Shown here in pieces: positions 40,804-50,700 of a DNA stretch of 64,000 bases; positions within the stretch are counted from its first letter, which is position 1; every line of letters starts with the position of its first letter. The DNA comes from Actinomyces sp. GTDB taxonomy: Bacteria > Actinomycetota > Actinomycetes > Actinomycetales > Actinomycetaceae. Location: positions 1 to 64,000 of the forward strand of contig NZ_JARKVC010000006.1 in NCBI RefSeq assembly GCF_029851875.1. The letters run 5' to 3'. The notes under the pieces were generated by a model. It saw only the letters and a list, made by a program, of their open reading frames with translations, had not been told where the DNA came from and did not search any database. The translations under genes and the position numbers were made by a program.

Positions 40804-41815
40804 ACCTCGTCTGCGAACCGAAACGGACCAGGACCTTGCCTCGCGCCCTGCCGGACACGACCGTCTCCAGTACCTGCGGGGTCTGCTCAGCGGGAAGGAC
40901 CTGGTCCACCACAGGGCGCACCACGCCGTCGTCCACAAGGCGCGAGAGCCCGGTGAGCCCCTCACGGTCGGGCTGGATGAACAGGAAGCGGTAGGTCACG
41001 CCCCGCCGGGCAGCCTGCCGACGCAGCCTCCAGCTCATCAGCCCCAGCACCGTCTTGACGAGACGGCCCGAGCCGATTCGATCTGCCAGGGTCGGCTCAG
41101 GCGTGCCAGCCAGCGAGACCACCGTGCCGCCCCTCCTGACAACCTGGAGCGAGCGTCTGGTCACCTCACCGCCCTGGGTGTCCAGCACGAGGTCGACGGG
41201 ATCGTGGGCGAGGATCTCAGCAAAGTCCTGGTTGGCGTAGTCGATGTGCTCGTCGGCGCCCAGGTCACGAACAGTCTGGGCGCTGGCGGCGGACGCCGTC
41301 GTGATGACGTAGGCGCCCATGTGCTTAGCCACCTGGAGAGCAATCGAGCCCACTCCCCCGGCGCCACCGTGGACAAGAACCCGCTGACCAGCCCTCAGGG
41401 CGCCCATGCCAACGAGACCCTGCCACACCGACAGGCCGACCACCGGGAGGGCAGCCGCCTCCTCCAGGGGAATCGAGGTAGGAGCCGGTGCGAGCGCCTG
41501 GGCATCAGCTGTCACGTACGAGGCAAAGGTGCCCATGGCGCGTGGGCTCGGAAAGCCGTAGACACGGTCACCCACCGCCAGGTCACGGACCCGGGAACCG
41601 ACCTTGACCACCTCGCCGCTGAGCTCAGACCCCATGACCTTGGGCAGGTGAAGCGGGATGAGAGGCTTGAGCTCCCCCAGGCGCAGGCGCTCATCAAGGT
41701 GGTTGACCCCGCTTGCCACCACCTGCACGAGCACCTCGTGCTCAGCAGGCTCAGGACGGTCGACCTGCGCCGCACGCAACGTGGCACCGTAACGGTCCAG
41801 GACAAAGGCTAGCAC
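40802..41815 (-). CDS. NADP-dependent zinc-independent MDR oxidoreductase
   Basis: A quinone oxidoreductase-like protein of about 337 residues: GVNHLDERLRLGE, VMGSELSGEVVKVG, nucleotide-binding VLVHGGAGGVGSIALQVAKHMGAYVITT, and C-terminal GRARGKVLVRF. No zinc ligands. GTG 41815 is preferred because GGAGG lies 5 nt upstream; TTG 41827 is in frame earlier. It is divergent from an HxlR regulator, a common arrangement for inducible enone/quinone reductases. Confidence 0.88.
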   Translation of the reverse strand: MLAFVLDRYGATLRAAQVDRPEPAEHEVLVQVVASGVNHLDERLRLGELKPLIPLHLPKVMGSELSGEVVKVGSRVRDLAVGDRVYGFPSPRAMGTFASYVTADAQALAPAPTSIPLEEAAALPVVGLSVWQGLVGMGALRAGQRVLVHGGAGGVGSIALQVAKHMGAYVITTASAASAQTVRDLGADEHIDYANQDFAEILAHDPVDLVLDTQGGEVTRRSLQVVRRGGTVVSLAGTPEPTLADRIGSGRLVKTVLGLMSWRLRRQAARRGVTYRFLFIQPDREGLTGLSRLVDDGVVRPVVDQVLPAEQTPQVLETVVSGRARGKVLVRFGSQTR

Positions 41816-41902
41816 AGACCCCTCCAAGTAGTTATGTTTTGCAACTCCTTAGGGTGAGCGCAACCTGTGCAGTAATAATAGGCAACCACTTGGAGCGTCG
41901 TC
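41816..41902. promoter_or_regulatory. AT-rich divergent promoter between oxidoreductase and hxlR-type gene
   Basis: The 87-bp gap is strikingly AT-rich for this genome. It contains TAATAAT on the plus strand (~41872-41878), usable as a -10 for the regulator, and AGTTATGTTTTGCAACT with short inverted arms (AGTT/AACT). HxlR proteins generally bind such gaps and control both genes; binding here is inferred. Confidence 0.45.
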
Positions 41903-42307
41903 ATGATCGACCAGCCACGGTCCCCCTGCCCGATCAACCGCAGCATCGAGATGCTGGGAGACCGTTGGAGCCTCCTCATCCTGCGCGACATCGCCGTCAA
42001 GAACCGCCGTTCGTTCCGCGAGCTGCTCACCGGCAACGAGGAAGGCATCAGCGCCCCGCTGCTGTCACGACGACTGGCTGACCTGACCGCGCACGGTTTC
42101 CTGACCAAGCAGGAGGCCCCCCGAGGCAAGCAGGGACGCTACTGCCTGACCGCGCTCGGGATCGCCACCGTGCCTCTGCTGATCGAGCTCGGCCGTCTCG
42201 GGACACTCCTCGACCCTACGACCGCCGAGCACGCCCCGATAGAGGAGTCCGCGTTAGAGCAGCAGATCGTGGCGCTACGGCGTGAGCACCTGGGGACCCA
42301 GGCCTGA
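41903..42307 (+). CDS. HxlR family transcriptional regulator
   Basis: A 134-residue winged-helix protein: CPINRSIEMLGDRWSLLILRDIAVKNRRSFRELL with the conserved N-terminal cysteine (Cys9), then APLLSRRLADLTAHGFLTKQ. The cysteine in this position senses electrophiles or quinones in several HxlR relatives. TGGAG precedes the ATG. It is divergent from the oxidoreductase gene and likely represses it. Confidence 0.92.
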   Translation: MIDQPRSPCPINRSIEMLGDRWSLLILRDIAVKNRRSFRELLTGNEEGISAPLLSRRLADLTAHGFLTKQEAPRGKQGRYCLTALGIATVPLLIELGRLGTLLDPTTAEHAPIEESALEQQIVALRREHLGTQA

Positions 42308-42325
42308 GCACAGGCTGCCCGCGTC

Positions 42326-42369
42326 GGAGGGCACTGCCCTCCCGGCCGGTCAGCAGCGCGTCGACCGGC
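42326..42369. terminator. Double hairpin between hxlR-type and GNAT genes
   Basis: GGAGGGCA/TGCCCTCC (42326-42342) is followed by GCCGGTC/GACCGGC (42345-42351 with 42363-42369), the same arms used at 7557-7579. The structure sits between converging stops at 42307 and 42374. Confidence 0.5.
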
Positions 42370-42373
42370 GCCC

Positions 42374-42778
42374 TCAGCCCTGCAGCACGCTCGGGTCACG
42401 GCGGTGGGCAGCGTGACCAGCGATGAACCCGTGCCGCTCGTAGTAGCCCAGCAGCTCTGGGTCACACGTCAGGTCGACGGCGTACATACCGTCCAGCTCA
42501 TCGAGGACTCGGCGCATCAGCTCGCTGCCAACTCCCCGCCCCTGGTAGTCGGGACGGACCTCCAGCCAGGGGATGAAGGCGTTGAGGACGCCGTCGCTGA
42601 TCGCACTGACGTACCCGACCACGCGATCACCGTCCAGGGCCCAGACACGGCGGTAGCTGCCATCCATGACGTCTACGAGCTGCTGCGGGTTCGGAGGAGT
42701 CGGCCAACCGACGAAGAAACCTGAGATCTGCTCGGGACGGACACAACCGGGTGCCGTGAGATACGTCAGTCGTTGCAC
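42374..42778 (-). CDS. GNAT family N-acetyltransferase
   Basis: A 134-residue acetyltransferase. The acetyl-CoA motif A is clear (WLEVRPDYQGRGVGSELMRRVLDEL), followed by LTCDPELLGYYERHGFIAG. Substrate unknown. GTG 42778 is chosen because TACACT (42790-42785) lies 6 nt upstream (leaderless). Monocistronic. Confidence 0.9.
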   Translation of the reverse strand: MQRLTYLTAPGCVRPEQISGFFVGWPTPPNPQQLVDVMDGSYRRVWALDGDRVVGYVSAISDGVLNAFIPWLEVRPDYQGRGVGSELMRRVLDELDGMYAVDLTCDPELLGYYERHGFIAGHAAHRRDPSVLQG

Positions 42779-42885
42779 GCCAGCAGTGTAGTGGGCAGCT
42801 CGCAACTCACCTCGGGTGCGTCACGGGACCGACGACGGCGACCGCAGGACTTTGGGACTCTCACCTCCCGGCCCGCGGCCGCCGT

Positions 42886-42906
42886 CGCCCCGCGACCTCC
42901 GGGGCG
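42886..42906 (-). terminator. Hairpin terminator of the ABC exporter operon
   Basis: CGCCCCG (42886-42892) pairs with CGGGGCG (42900-42906), 8 bp beyond the last permease stop. Confidence 0.5.
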
Positions 42907-42913
42907 GGCAGGC

Positions 42914-43696
42914 TCAGCGGCGACGGGCCGCCAGGAGAAGCACCCCCCAGCACAGCGTCCCGCTCACCAGCACCCCGGTGAGCACCGGAGCGAGCCCGTC
43001 CCAGTCCAGTCCCTGTGCGTTGGCCATGGCGTCAGAGCCCAGCACCTGCGCGCGCGTGACCAGGGAGTAGGGCCACACCTGCGCCAGGGCCTCTGACTCA
43101 CGGACCACGCCCAGGCCCACGATCGTGCCAGCCAGGCCGAGGGCAACCGGTCCCCCGAAAGAACGCAGGCGCATCGCCAGCAGCGACTGCAGGGCCACCA
43201 GCGGCAGGGCAGCCACCACTGTCACAGCGCTGGAGACGAGCAGACCGAGCGGGACGCTGTCCGGCAGCCGCAGGACCAGCGCCCCGGACATCCATGTCAG
43301 CGCCACGAGCACCACCTGCATCACCGCCACCGGCAGCATGACGACGAGGGTCTTGGCCGCCACGACCCTCGCAGGAGAGACGGGCATGGTGACCATGGCG
43401 TTCCACGAGGTGCCCCGGTGCTCCGGTCTCCAGACCGCGCTGACCACGAGCGCCACACCCACGGAGAAGAAGAACAGGGCGTAGAAGATGGTGACCTGGC
43501 TGGTCAGCGACTGCCATCCAGCAGACAGGACCCCCTGGTTGCCCACGTAGTTGACGGTGCCCGTGATCACCGCGAGCAGCGGCAGGAGGAGGACGAAGAC
43601 CCAGGTCAGGGAACGACGCAGCTTGAGGGTCTCTGCCGCCAGCAGGTCCGCAAGCCCTGCACGGGGCGCGGACGACGACGCAACCGATGCGCTCAT
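42914..43696 (-). CDS. ABC-2 type exporter permease
   Basis: A 260-residue permease with six transmembrane segments: N-terminal cytoplasmic AETLKLRRSLTWVFVLLLPLLAVITG, then ALFFFSVGVALVVSAVWRPEHRGTSWNAMVTMPVSPARVVAAK, typical of ABC-2 exporters of antimicrobial or lantibiotic-type compounds. A GTG three codons upstream is an alternative start. It follows the other permease and the ATPase in one operon. Confidence 0.86.
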   Translation of the reverse strand: MSASVASSSAPRAGLADLLAAETLKLRRSLTWVFVLLLPLLAVITGTVNYVGNQGVLSAGWQSLTSQVTIFYALFFFSVGVALVVSAVWRPEHRGTSWNAMVTMPVSPARVVAAKTLVVMLPVAVMQVVLVALTWMSGALVLRLPDSVPLGLLVSSAVTVVAALPLVALQSLLAMRLRSFGGPVALGLAGTIVGLGVVRESEALAQVWPYSLVTRAQVLGSDAMANAQGLDWDGLAPVLTGVLVSGTLCWGVLLLAARRR

Positions 43697-43701
43697 GGCA
43701 C

Positions 43702-44466
43702 TCACCTCTCGATCCGGTTCAGTCGGGCAGTCGCAACCAGGAAGACGGCTGCCGCCAGCACCAGGAAACCTGCGACCCACGGCCAGTCCACGCTGGCGTA
43801 GGCCGTCACGCCGTCCTCCCCTGACTGTTGGACCGGCGTGACCATGGCCCAGTACCCCCAGGGCAGGAGACGTACCGCCCAGGGCGGGGCGAGCAGGCAG
43901 AACAGCGAGATGAAGGAGCCGAGGAAGCCCGCCCCCACGCAGATGATCTGGTTGTCCACCCAGGTGGCCAGCAGCACGTGCAGCGCGCACCAGGCCAGGT
44001 CCAGCGCGAGCAGGCTGAGCAGGTAGCCGCTCCAGGCAGCAGGTCGAGGCGAGCCGACGGCGCCGAGCTGGCAGGCTGCTAGCGCAGGCAGTCCCACCTG
44101 GCAGGCCGCCACCGGCACGATGACGAGCGTCAGGGCGGCCACCTTGGCCCGGCACAGGCTGCCGGGGGTCAGGCCGGCGGCCGCGGCCAGGTTCCACCCG
44201 CCGCCGGTGTGCTCCACGTCCACCAGCCTGCTGGCCAGGACCGCTGTGAGGATCGGGGAGACCAGGGCTACTGCCATCGAGATCGCCAGGAGCAGGTGCG
44301 GCCAGGGGTCCTGGGCCGTGTCGGTCAGGGCAGCACGCTGGGCTGACGACACCGGCAGGCTGAGGGCCACCGACACGGACACGAGGATGAGTGCCACGGG
44401 CGCCAGCCTCAGGCGTCTCATCTTGGCTACCTCCAGGCGCAGGGCGGTCAGTGCGTGGACCATCAC
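43702..44466 (-). CDS. ABC-2 type exporter permease
   Basis: A 254-residue permease with about six helices and VDVEHTGGGWNLAAAAGLTPGSLCRAK in the first cytoplasmic loop, paralogous to the downstream permease. The start region GTGATG overlaps the ATPase stop; either codon could be used. The two permeases likely form a heterodimer. Confidence 0.86.
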   Translation of the reverse strand: MMVHALTALRLEVAKMRRLRLAPVALILVSVSVALSLPVSSAQRAALTDTAQDPWPHLLLAISMAVALVSPILTAVLASRLVDVEHTGGGWNLAAAAGLTPGSLCRAKVAALTLVIVPVAACQVGLPALAACQLGAVGSPRPAAWSGYLLSLLALDLAWCALHVLLATWVDNQIICVGAGFLGSFISLFCLLAPPWAVRLLPWGYWAMVTPVQQSGEDGVTAYASVDWPWVAGFLVLAAAVFLVATARLNRIER

Positions 44467-45491
44467 AGCACCCCCGCCCCACCGGTGAGGTCCATGAAGA
44501 CGTCCTCCAGGCTCTGGGCCTGACGACGCACCTCGTAGACCGGGGCCCCGGCTGACACGAGACGACGGACCATCTCAGCCACGCGCTGCGGCGCCAGGCC
44601 CTCCACCTGGAGACCGTCGGGGGCCAGGTGCACGGCGCTGGCCGGGGCGATGCCCTCCAGCAGCCGCGCGTCGAGGTTCCGGGCAGGTGTCACGACCCGC
44701 ACGTCAGGTACCGAGCGCGCCATGAGATCGTCGCGTGTGCCCTGGAAGACCAGGTGGCCGGAGGACAGGATCCCCAGGACCGTCGCCATCTTGTCGATCT
44801 CATCGAGCAGGTGGCTGGAGACCATGACCGTCACGCCCTGCGCGGCAAGACCGACCAGCAGGTGCCGGATCTCCTCAGTACCAGCCGGGTCCAGGCCGTT
44901 GGTGGGCTCGTCCAGGATGAGCAGATCGGGCTGGCGAGCCAGGGCCATGGCGATGCCCAGACGCTGCTTCATCCCCATGGAGTAGCTGCGCACCAGGCGG
45001 TCCTTGTGCTCCCTCAGCCGTACCAGGGACAGCGCCCGGTCAACCTGGGCGTCGGTGAGACCCAGCATCCGCTGGACGACCCGCATGTTCTCCGCCCCGG
45101 TGAGGTGAGCGTAGCCTGGCGGCTGCTCAATCATCGAGCCGGTACGGGCCATGAGGGCGCCTCGGTGACGGCGGTCCAGGTCCTGCCCGAGCAGGCGTAC
45201 CCGCCCTGAGCTGGGAGCGAGGACGCCCAGCAGCATCTTCATGGTCGTCGACTTCCCTGCCCCGTTGGGTCCCAGGAAGCCGTAGACCACGCCTCGCGGG
45301 ACCGCCAGGTCGAGCCGGTTGACGACGGTGCGTGCCTTCGCCCCCGTCCCGAAGCTCTTGGTCAGCTGGTGCGTGGTGACGGCGAGATCGCCGGCCCCCT
45401 CCACCGGGCCAGCGCCCGCAGCCGTCGGCTGTGCTGCTGGTGCAGATGCCGACGTTGACGTAGCGGATACAGCAGATGTCTCAGGTGTCAT
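44463..45491 (-). CDS. ABC transporter ATPase (multidrug/antimicrobial exporter)
   Basis: A 342-residue ATPase: Walker A FLGPNGAGKSTTMKMLLG, signature YSMGMKQRLGIAMAL, Walker B LLILDEPTNGLDP, H-loop VSSHLL. Poly-Ala/Thr N-terminal tail of ~40 residues. ATG 45491 has GGAGGG 8 nt upstream. It drives the two permeases and is divergent from the two-component system, an arrangement like LnrLMN-LnrJK or other peptide/polyene-sensing exporters. Confidence 0.92.
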   Translation of the reverse strand: MTPETSAVSATSTSASAPAAQPTAAGAGPVEGAGDLAVTTHQLTKSFGTGAKARTVVNRLDLAVPRGVVYGFLGPNGAGKSTTMKMLLGVLAPSSGRVRLLGQDLDRRHRGALMARTGSMIEQPPGYAHLTGAENMRVVQRMLGLTDAQVDRALSLVRLREHKDRLVRSYSMGMKQRLGIAMALARQPDLLILDEPTNGLDPAGTEEIRHLLVGLAAQGVTVMVSSHLLDEIDKMATVLGILSSGHLVFQGTRDDLMARSVPDVRVVTPARNLDARLLEGIAPASAVHLAPDGLQVEGLAPQRVAEMVRRLVSAGAPVYEVRRQAQSLEDVFMDLTGGAGVL

Positions 45492-45567
45492 GGCTCCCAC
45501 CCTCCCCGTCGCGAGCCCTCTGGTCGTCAGGCTCGAGGCTGATCTTTCGGGCCCCGCACACGGGTGG

Positions 45568-45612
45568 TCATACCGGGGTATGACGACGACGCAGGATGAG
45601 CGCCGATACGGT
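45568..45612 (+). promoter_or_regulatory. Palindromic operator and leaderless promoter of the two-component genes
   Basis: TCATACC (45568-45574) and GGTATGA (45577-45583) form a 7-bp inverted repeat with a 2-bp centre, midway between the divergent exporter and kinase genes. TACGGT (45607-45612) lies 6 nt before GTG 45619. The palindrome is a candidate binding site for the adjacent NarL/LuxR-type regulator. Confidence 0.55.
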
Positions 45613-45618
45613 GGGCCG

Positions 45619-46986
45619 GTGAGTCGAGAGGTCAGGCATCTGGTCGGTCAGGCACGGGTTCGCGTCGCTGCGGCGCGCGCGGCGGGGACCTGGCCGGGCT
45701 GGCCCGAGGCTGTCACCGCCACGCTCCTGGTCTACCTCAGTGCGTGGAACGGTCCTGGCACCGGGAGCGAGCCGGCTACCCGCCTGGACGCGGCCACGTC
45801 CAGTGCCGTCTTCGTGTGCCTCGTCCTGGCCTGCGCCCTGGCTGTCCTGGTGCGCAGGCGGGTACCGGCCATGAGCGTGTGCGTCCTGGGAGTAGTGTGC
45901 ACGCTCCACGTCCTGGTCTGGGACACGCTCACGCTCCTGGTGGTGGCCGCGGCGCTCCTGGCCGCGCAGACGGCGACGAGCCGGGTCGCCCGCCCCTGGT
46001 CCTGGCTCCTGCTGGCGGCGGGGTACCTCGGGGCGGGTGCCGGGATCCTGCGCGTGGGATATCAGGGTGGCGGGCAGGAGCTCGAGGGCGTGCGAGCCGC
46101 CACGGTCCTCACGATCTCCTGGTCCTTCCTCACCGTCGCCACCCTGACCGGGCTGCTGCGCCGTCGGGCGCGCGAGCGACGCGAGCAGGCCGCCGAGAGG
46201 ATGGGGCTCCTGCTGGCCCAGCGCGACGCCGAGCAGGCGCTGGTCGTCGCCCGCGAGCGCCAGCGGATCGCGCGGGACGTGCACGACGTCGTCGGCCACA
46301 GCCTGGCCGTCATCGGCATGCAGGCCGAGGGCGCACGGGCCGTCATGCCGGTCAGCCCCGAGCGGGCCGAGGAGGCCCTGGCGGTCATCGCGCGTACCAG
46401 CCGCCGCGCGATCGACGAGGTCCACGCGCTCGTGGACGTGCTGCGCCACGCAGACGACTCCCCTGCCTCACCTGCGCGGGAGCAGCACCCTGCGCCAGAG
46501 ACCAGGGCCGTCCCGACGGCGCACACTCGCGTGCTCACTGCCCCTGCCCAGGAGCCGCCAGGTCTTGAAGGGCTGGCGGCGCTGGTCACCAGGCTGCGTG
46601 AGAGCGGCCTGCAGGTCTGCCTCGACCTTCATGACGCCTTGCCCTCACCCTGCCCCGTCAAGGTCGCTCAGTGCGTCTACCGGCTCGTCCAGGAGGCGAC
46701 GACCAACGCGCTGCGCCATGCGCCGGGAGCCGGGGTCCAGGTCTGTGTGCGTGCCGTCGGTGGGCAGGTGAGGGCACGGGTGCGCAACGACGCAGCACCA
46801 GTCTCCAGCCTCCCGCCTGTCGGCCAGCACGGCGTGCGGCGTCAGGGTGCTGGCCTGGAGAGCATGGCCGGGCGGGTGGCCGAGCTGGGAGGGAGCCTCC
46901 ACGCGGGTCCGCGTGCTGGAGGAGGCTGGGGCGTGGAGGCCGTGATCCCCCTGACGACCCCGCTGACCGTGACGGAGGAGGAATGA
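45619..46986 (+). CDS. Sensor histidine kinase (HisKA_3)
   Basis: About 455 residues. Four or five transmembrane segments (~30-175) with little extracytoplasmic sequence, then HisKA_3 ERQRIARDVHDVVGHSLAVIGMQ with phosphoacceptor His222, and an HATPase with LVQEATTNALRHAPGAGVQV and GAGLESMAGRVAELGGSL. This intramembrane-sensing layout is typical of kinases controlling ABC exporters. GTG 45619 is supported by the TACGGT -10; ATG 45580 lies inside the operator palindrome. The stop overlaps the regulator's start (ATGA). Confidence 0.9.
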   Translation: MSREVRHLVGQARVRVAAARAAGTWPGWPEAVTATLLVYLSAWNGPGTGSEPATRLDAATSSAVFVCLVLACALAVLVRRRVPAMSVCVLGVVCTLHVLVWDTLTLLVVAAALLAAQTATSRVARPWSWLLLAAGYLGAGAGILRVGYQGGGQELEGVRAATVLTISWSFLTVATLTGLLRRRARERREQAAERMGLLLAQRDAEQALVVARERQRIARDVHDVVGHSLAVIGMQAEGARAVMPVSPERAEEALAVIARTSRRAIDEVHALVDVLRHADDSPASPAREQHPAPETRAVPTAHTRVLTAPAQEPPGLEGLAALVTRLRESGLQVCLDLHDALPSPCPVKVAQCVYRLVQEATTNALRHAPGAGVQVCVRAVGGQVRARVRNDAAPVSSLPPVGQHGVRRQGAGLESMAGRVAELGGSLHAGPRAGGGWGVEAVIPLTTPLTVTEEE

Positions 46987-47744
46987 GTGTCATCCGTCTG
47001 GCCCTGGCCGACGACGAGCCGCTGCTCACCGCCGGCCTGGCGATGATCCTGGACGCCCAGGAGGACATGGAGGTGGTCTGGCAGGCCAGCAGCGGCGACC
47101 AGGCCCTGCGCAAGGTGCAGGACGAGCAGGCCGACGTCCTGCTGCTCGATGTGCAGATGCCTGGGACCGACGGCATCGAGACCACCCGGCGGCTGGTCTC
47201 ACAGGGGTGGGACGGCAAGGTCGTCATCCTCACCACCTTTGACACCGACGGCTATGTGCTGGGCGCGATCGAGGCAGGCGCCGCCGGCTTCCTGCTCAAG
47301 AGCACCCCACCGCCCGAGCTGCTGGCAGGGATCCGGACGGTGTACGCCGGGGACTCCGTCATCTCGCCAGGCCCCACCCGGCGGCTGCTGGCGGCAGTGC
47401 GCGAGGCCGCCCAGCCCGCTCACGCGGCCTCCTCCTCAGATAACCTCGGTGGCGCTGGTCATGCTGGGCAGCCGCCCGTGTCAGGGGTCCTGCTGCCGGA
47501 TCTGTCCGGGCTGACGCGACGGGAGATGGAGGTCCTGCGCCTCATCGCCCTGGGCCTGAGTAACCAGGAGCTGTGCGACCGGCTGTGGCTGTCTATGCCG
47601 ACGGTCAAGACGCACATCTCGCACCTCCTGGCCAAGACCGGTGCCAGGGACAGGGTCCAGCTGGTCCTCACCGCCCTGCGCTGTGGCGCGGTCCAGGTCG
47701 AGGAGGTGCTGGCGCTGTCCACCTGGAAGGGCCCAGGCCTGTGA
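46983..47744 (+). CDS. NarL/LuxR family response regulator
   Basis: 253 residues: receiver domain with phosphoacceptor Asp56 (VLLLDVQMPGTDG), acidic pair DDE near the N-terminus and Lys in GFLLKST; a variable linker; and a LuxR helix-turn-helix (LTRREMEVLRLIALGLSNQELCDRLWLSMPTVKTHISHLLAKTGARDR). GGAGGA precedes the ATG. It probably regulates the divergent ABC exporter and itself. The stop codon is embedded in a strong hairpin. Confidence 0.93.
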   Translation: MSVIRLALADDEPLLTAGLAMILDAQEDMEVVWQASSGDQALRKVQDEQADVLLLDVQMPGTDGIETTRRLVSQGWDGKVVILTTFDTDGYVLGAIEAGAAGFLLKSTPPPELLAGIRTVYAGDSVISPGPTRRLLAAVREAAQPAHAASSSDNLGGAGHAGQPPVSGVLLPDLSGLTRREMEVLRLIALGLSNQELCDRLWLSMPTVKTHISHLLAKTGARDRVQLVLTALRCGAVQVEEVLALSTWKGPGL

Positions 47745-47770
47745 CGGGAGCGTCCCGCACAGGCCTGGGC
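47731..47770. terminator. Long hairpin at the response regulator stop codon
   Basis: A 13-bp perfect outer stem (47731-47743 with 47758-47770) and an inner CGGGA/TCCCG stem (47745-47749 with 47753-47757) are separated by one bulged A. The TGA stop (47742-47744) is inside. Being symmetric, it can also end the convergent VaFE gene. Confidence 0.75.
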
Positions 47771-47781
47771 TCATCTCCGCC

Positions 47782-50700
47782 TCAGCGACGGGTTCGCCTC
47801 AGCGCCGTGCCTGAACCGATGAGGCCGGCGGCAGCCAGGGCCACCAGAGTCACGGTCGCGCCGGTCTGGACCAGGGGCGGCAGGGGCTTGGCCACGTGGA
47901 CGCTCTGAGCGACGTCGTCCAGGTCCTCGTGAGAGGCCAGGACCACGTGGCTGTCCGGCTCGTAGACCCGCTCGAAGGCCACCAGCGTGTGGCCCGCGAG
48001 CCCCCTGGTGTCAAAAGAGAAGGTGACGACGACGCAGTCCGTGGCCGAGGAGGGTGTGAAGCTCGCCGAGGCTGCTACCTCCTTGCCCTCCTTCCCGGTC
48101 AGCGGCCTGCCGGTCTTCTTGTCCATGAGCCGGCCCTGGACCTCATAGGTCCGCCCCGGCTCAAACGTGGTCTCGTTCTTGGGACACACCCTGTCCTCCA
48201 GCACCACAGGGCCGGGCGAGACCTCGTGGTCACCGTCGGAGGAGTCGGTGAGCGTGGTCCCTACCTCAGGGACCGGCGCACCCGTGACGGTCTGTCCCTC
48301 GTCCTCGATGTCGGTGTGGACGGCAACGGTGCGCCCGTCCAGGGTGACGTTCTCGAACATGACGATCCTCTTGCCGTGCAGCAGCCGTGCCGGGATCCTC
48401 ACCTCCACCACGGCGCAGTCAGACGGACCCGACGGCGTCAGCTGCGCCTGGCCGGTGAAGGGACGGCCGCTGTCATCCATGATGGGCTGGCCCGTCTCCT
48501 TGTCCATCGCCCGGGCCGTGAAGGTGTAGGTCTTGCCCGCCTCCAGGGGCTTGCCCTCCTTCTGGCACACCCGGTCCGCGATCGTCACGTCCCCGGTGGC
48601 CGGCAGGAGCTTGTCCCCGTCCGAGGCGTCGCTCGCCGTCGTCCCGATCTCAGGCTGGAGCGGCGGTGGCGCGACCACGTACTGCTCACTGACGTCCTCG
48701 ACGGAGGAGGAGTAGGGCGCCGTGCGATCGTCGCCGGCGAAGTCCGTGACGAAGACGTAGGTGCCGGGCATGGCTGCGCCGTCGTCGTCCTTCTTGACCT
48801 TGAAGGAGGTGGAGCCGACGTGGAAGTAGGCGCCGTTGCGGGCCGGGACCTGGACGGTAGCGATGAGCTCAGCCTGCGCCCGGTTGGCCTCGGTGACCTC
48901 CTGGCCGTCAGGGAAGAAGAGCAGGGACTGCGTCATCTCCTTCTCATCCGCCTTGAAGCCCATCCCTCCCTCGAAGTCCCCGTGGTTGGAGGGGAAGCCC
49001 TCGACAAAGAGGTCGTCTGAGAGGTACTCACCGCTCCTGGTGGCGTGGACCTGGATCGAGGAGTCGGTCCTCGTACGGTACACGGTGGAGGTGGTCTCCT
49101 CGGCGACGCCGTAGGAGTCCGCCCACCCCGAGGCGATCCAGCGCCCGTTGGCCGCCTGGTCCTCGGCCTGGACCCGCCACACCCAGGTCAGGAAGCCTGG
49201 AGCGACGCTCTGGCCCAGGCAGGCCTGCACCTCCTGGCCCGGACCAGACGCGGTCACCTTGACGCTCCCTAGCACCGTCGCCTCAGGTGGGACCTGCTCG
49301 GCGGTAGCAGGCAGCACCTCCGGGTCGAGGCGGTAGGCGGTGGCCGTGTAGACCACCGGGACGTAGACGCCGTCGTCAAAGGAGTCGGCGGAGACCAGCC
49401 GCGTCCACTCCCCGTCCCGGTAGCCCGGGTCAGCGGCGGGAGTGAAGGTGTCGCACGGAGGCTCCTCGGGCTGGTTGACCTTCCAGCCCGAGACGTGCGA
49501 GGTGCCCAGGGGACGGAAGTCGAAGTTCTCGCTGCTGGTCTCCTCGGGCAGTCCGTAGCCGTCCAGCCAGCTGGCAGCCACGTAGGACTCGTAGGCGCCT
49601 TGGTCAGCCTTGCGCACCTCCCACACCCAGGTGACAAAGCCCCGCCTGCCCAGCTCCAGCGAGGCCTGAAGGCTCTGCCCGGGACCGGTCGCGGTAGCCG
49701 TGACCTCACCGATCTTCTCCGCTCCCTGCGGCACCCGGTCCGCCCGGGCCGGTCGTGTCCGCGACCAGTAGGCGGTGGCGCGGTAGACGACCGGGACCAA
49801 CTGGCCGGCGTCGCTCATCCAGTGCGGGTTGACGTAGGAGGTGTCCGTCGCCGTGGTCAGGGTGTCATTGATGGCGCCGTCGGTGTTGACCTCCACGGTG
49901 TGCACCTGCGAGGTACCCAGGGGCTGGAAGTCGTAGTGCACGCGAAAGGGGGTTCCTGGCTGCTCGATCTCCAGTATCTCGGTGCTGGTCTGCGGGCCGC
50001 GGGTGATCATGTCCTGGCTGGAGCCGTCATTGGCGTAGTAGCGCAGGACCTGACGCGGCACGCTGAAGTGCGCCGAGTAGCTGACCTCTCCGTTGCCCGT
50101 CGCCGTCCAGGCCAAGGAGATCGGCTCCGTGCCTGTGACGCCGGCCCAGGTCCCGGTGCCGGTGGTGTCGAAGACGGCAGGCCCCACCAGGGTGACCGTG
50201 ACCGGGACACCGGGAATCAGGCTGCCGTCCGTGGCGGTGGAGACGATACCTCCCACCTGCCCCGTCCGTACCGCGTCCTGCCGCTGCACCTCGCCCGTGG
50301 CGAAGCTCTGCGGCGTGGAGACCCTGGCCTCTGCCGCGTAGGCCTCCGCCATGGCGTAGGCCGAGGGGAACCTCGCGGGGATCTCGGCGATGATGCTCGC
50401 GGCCTGCGCGGCGAGGTCGTAGTTCGCGTGAGCCAGGATCGCCAGGGCGGCTCGGGAGTCAGCGGTGTCCACCGGCTCGTACTTGGTCAGGAGCCAGTAC
50501 ATCTGGGCGGGAGCGACCTTGAGCGAGGGCGCGGTGTCCCCTCGCTGGACCTGCTCGGTCAGCTCCCTGGCGTCCGCCATCTGAGCCCTTCCCATGATCG
50601 GTGCCGGCCCGAACTCGATGCACCAGTTGAGCACGCCCGGCGTCACGGGATCCGCGTTGGCTCCGAGCCAGTGGTAGGTGCCGAAGGAGTCGTAGAAGGG

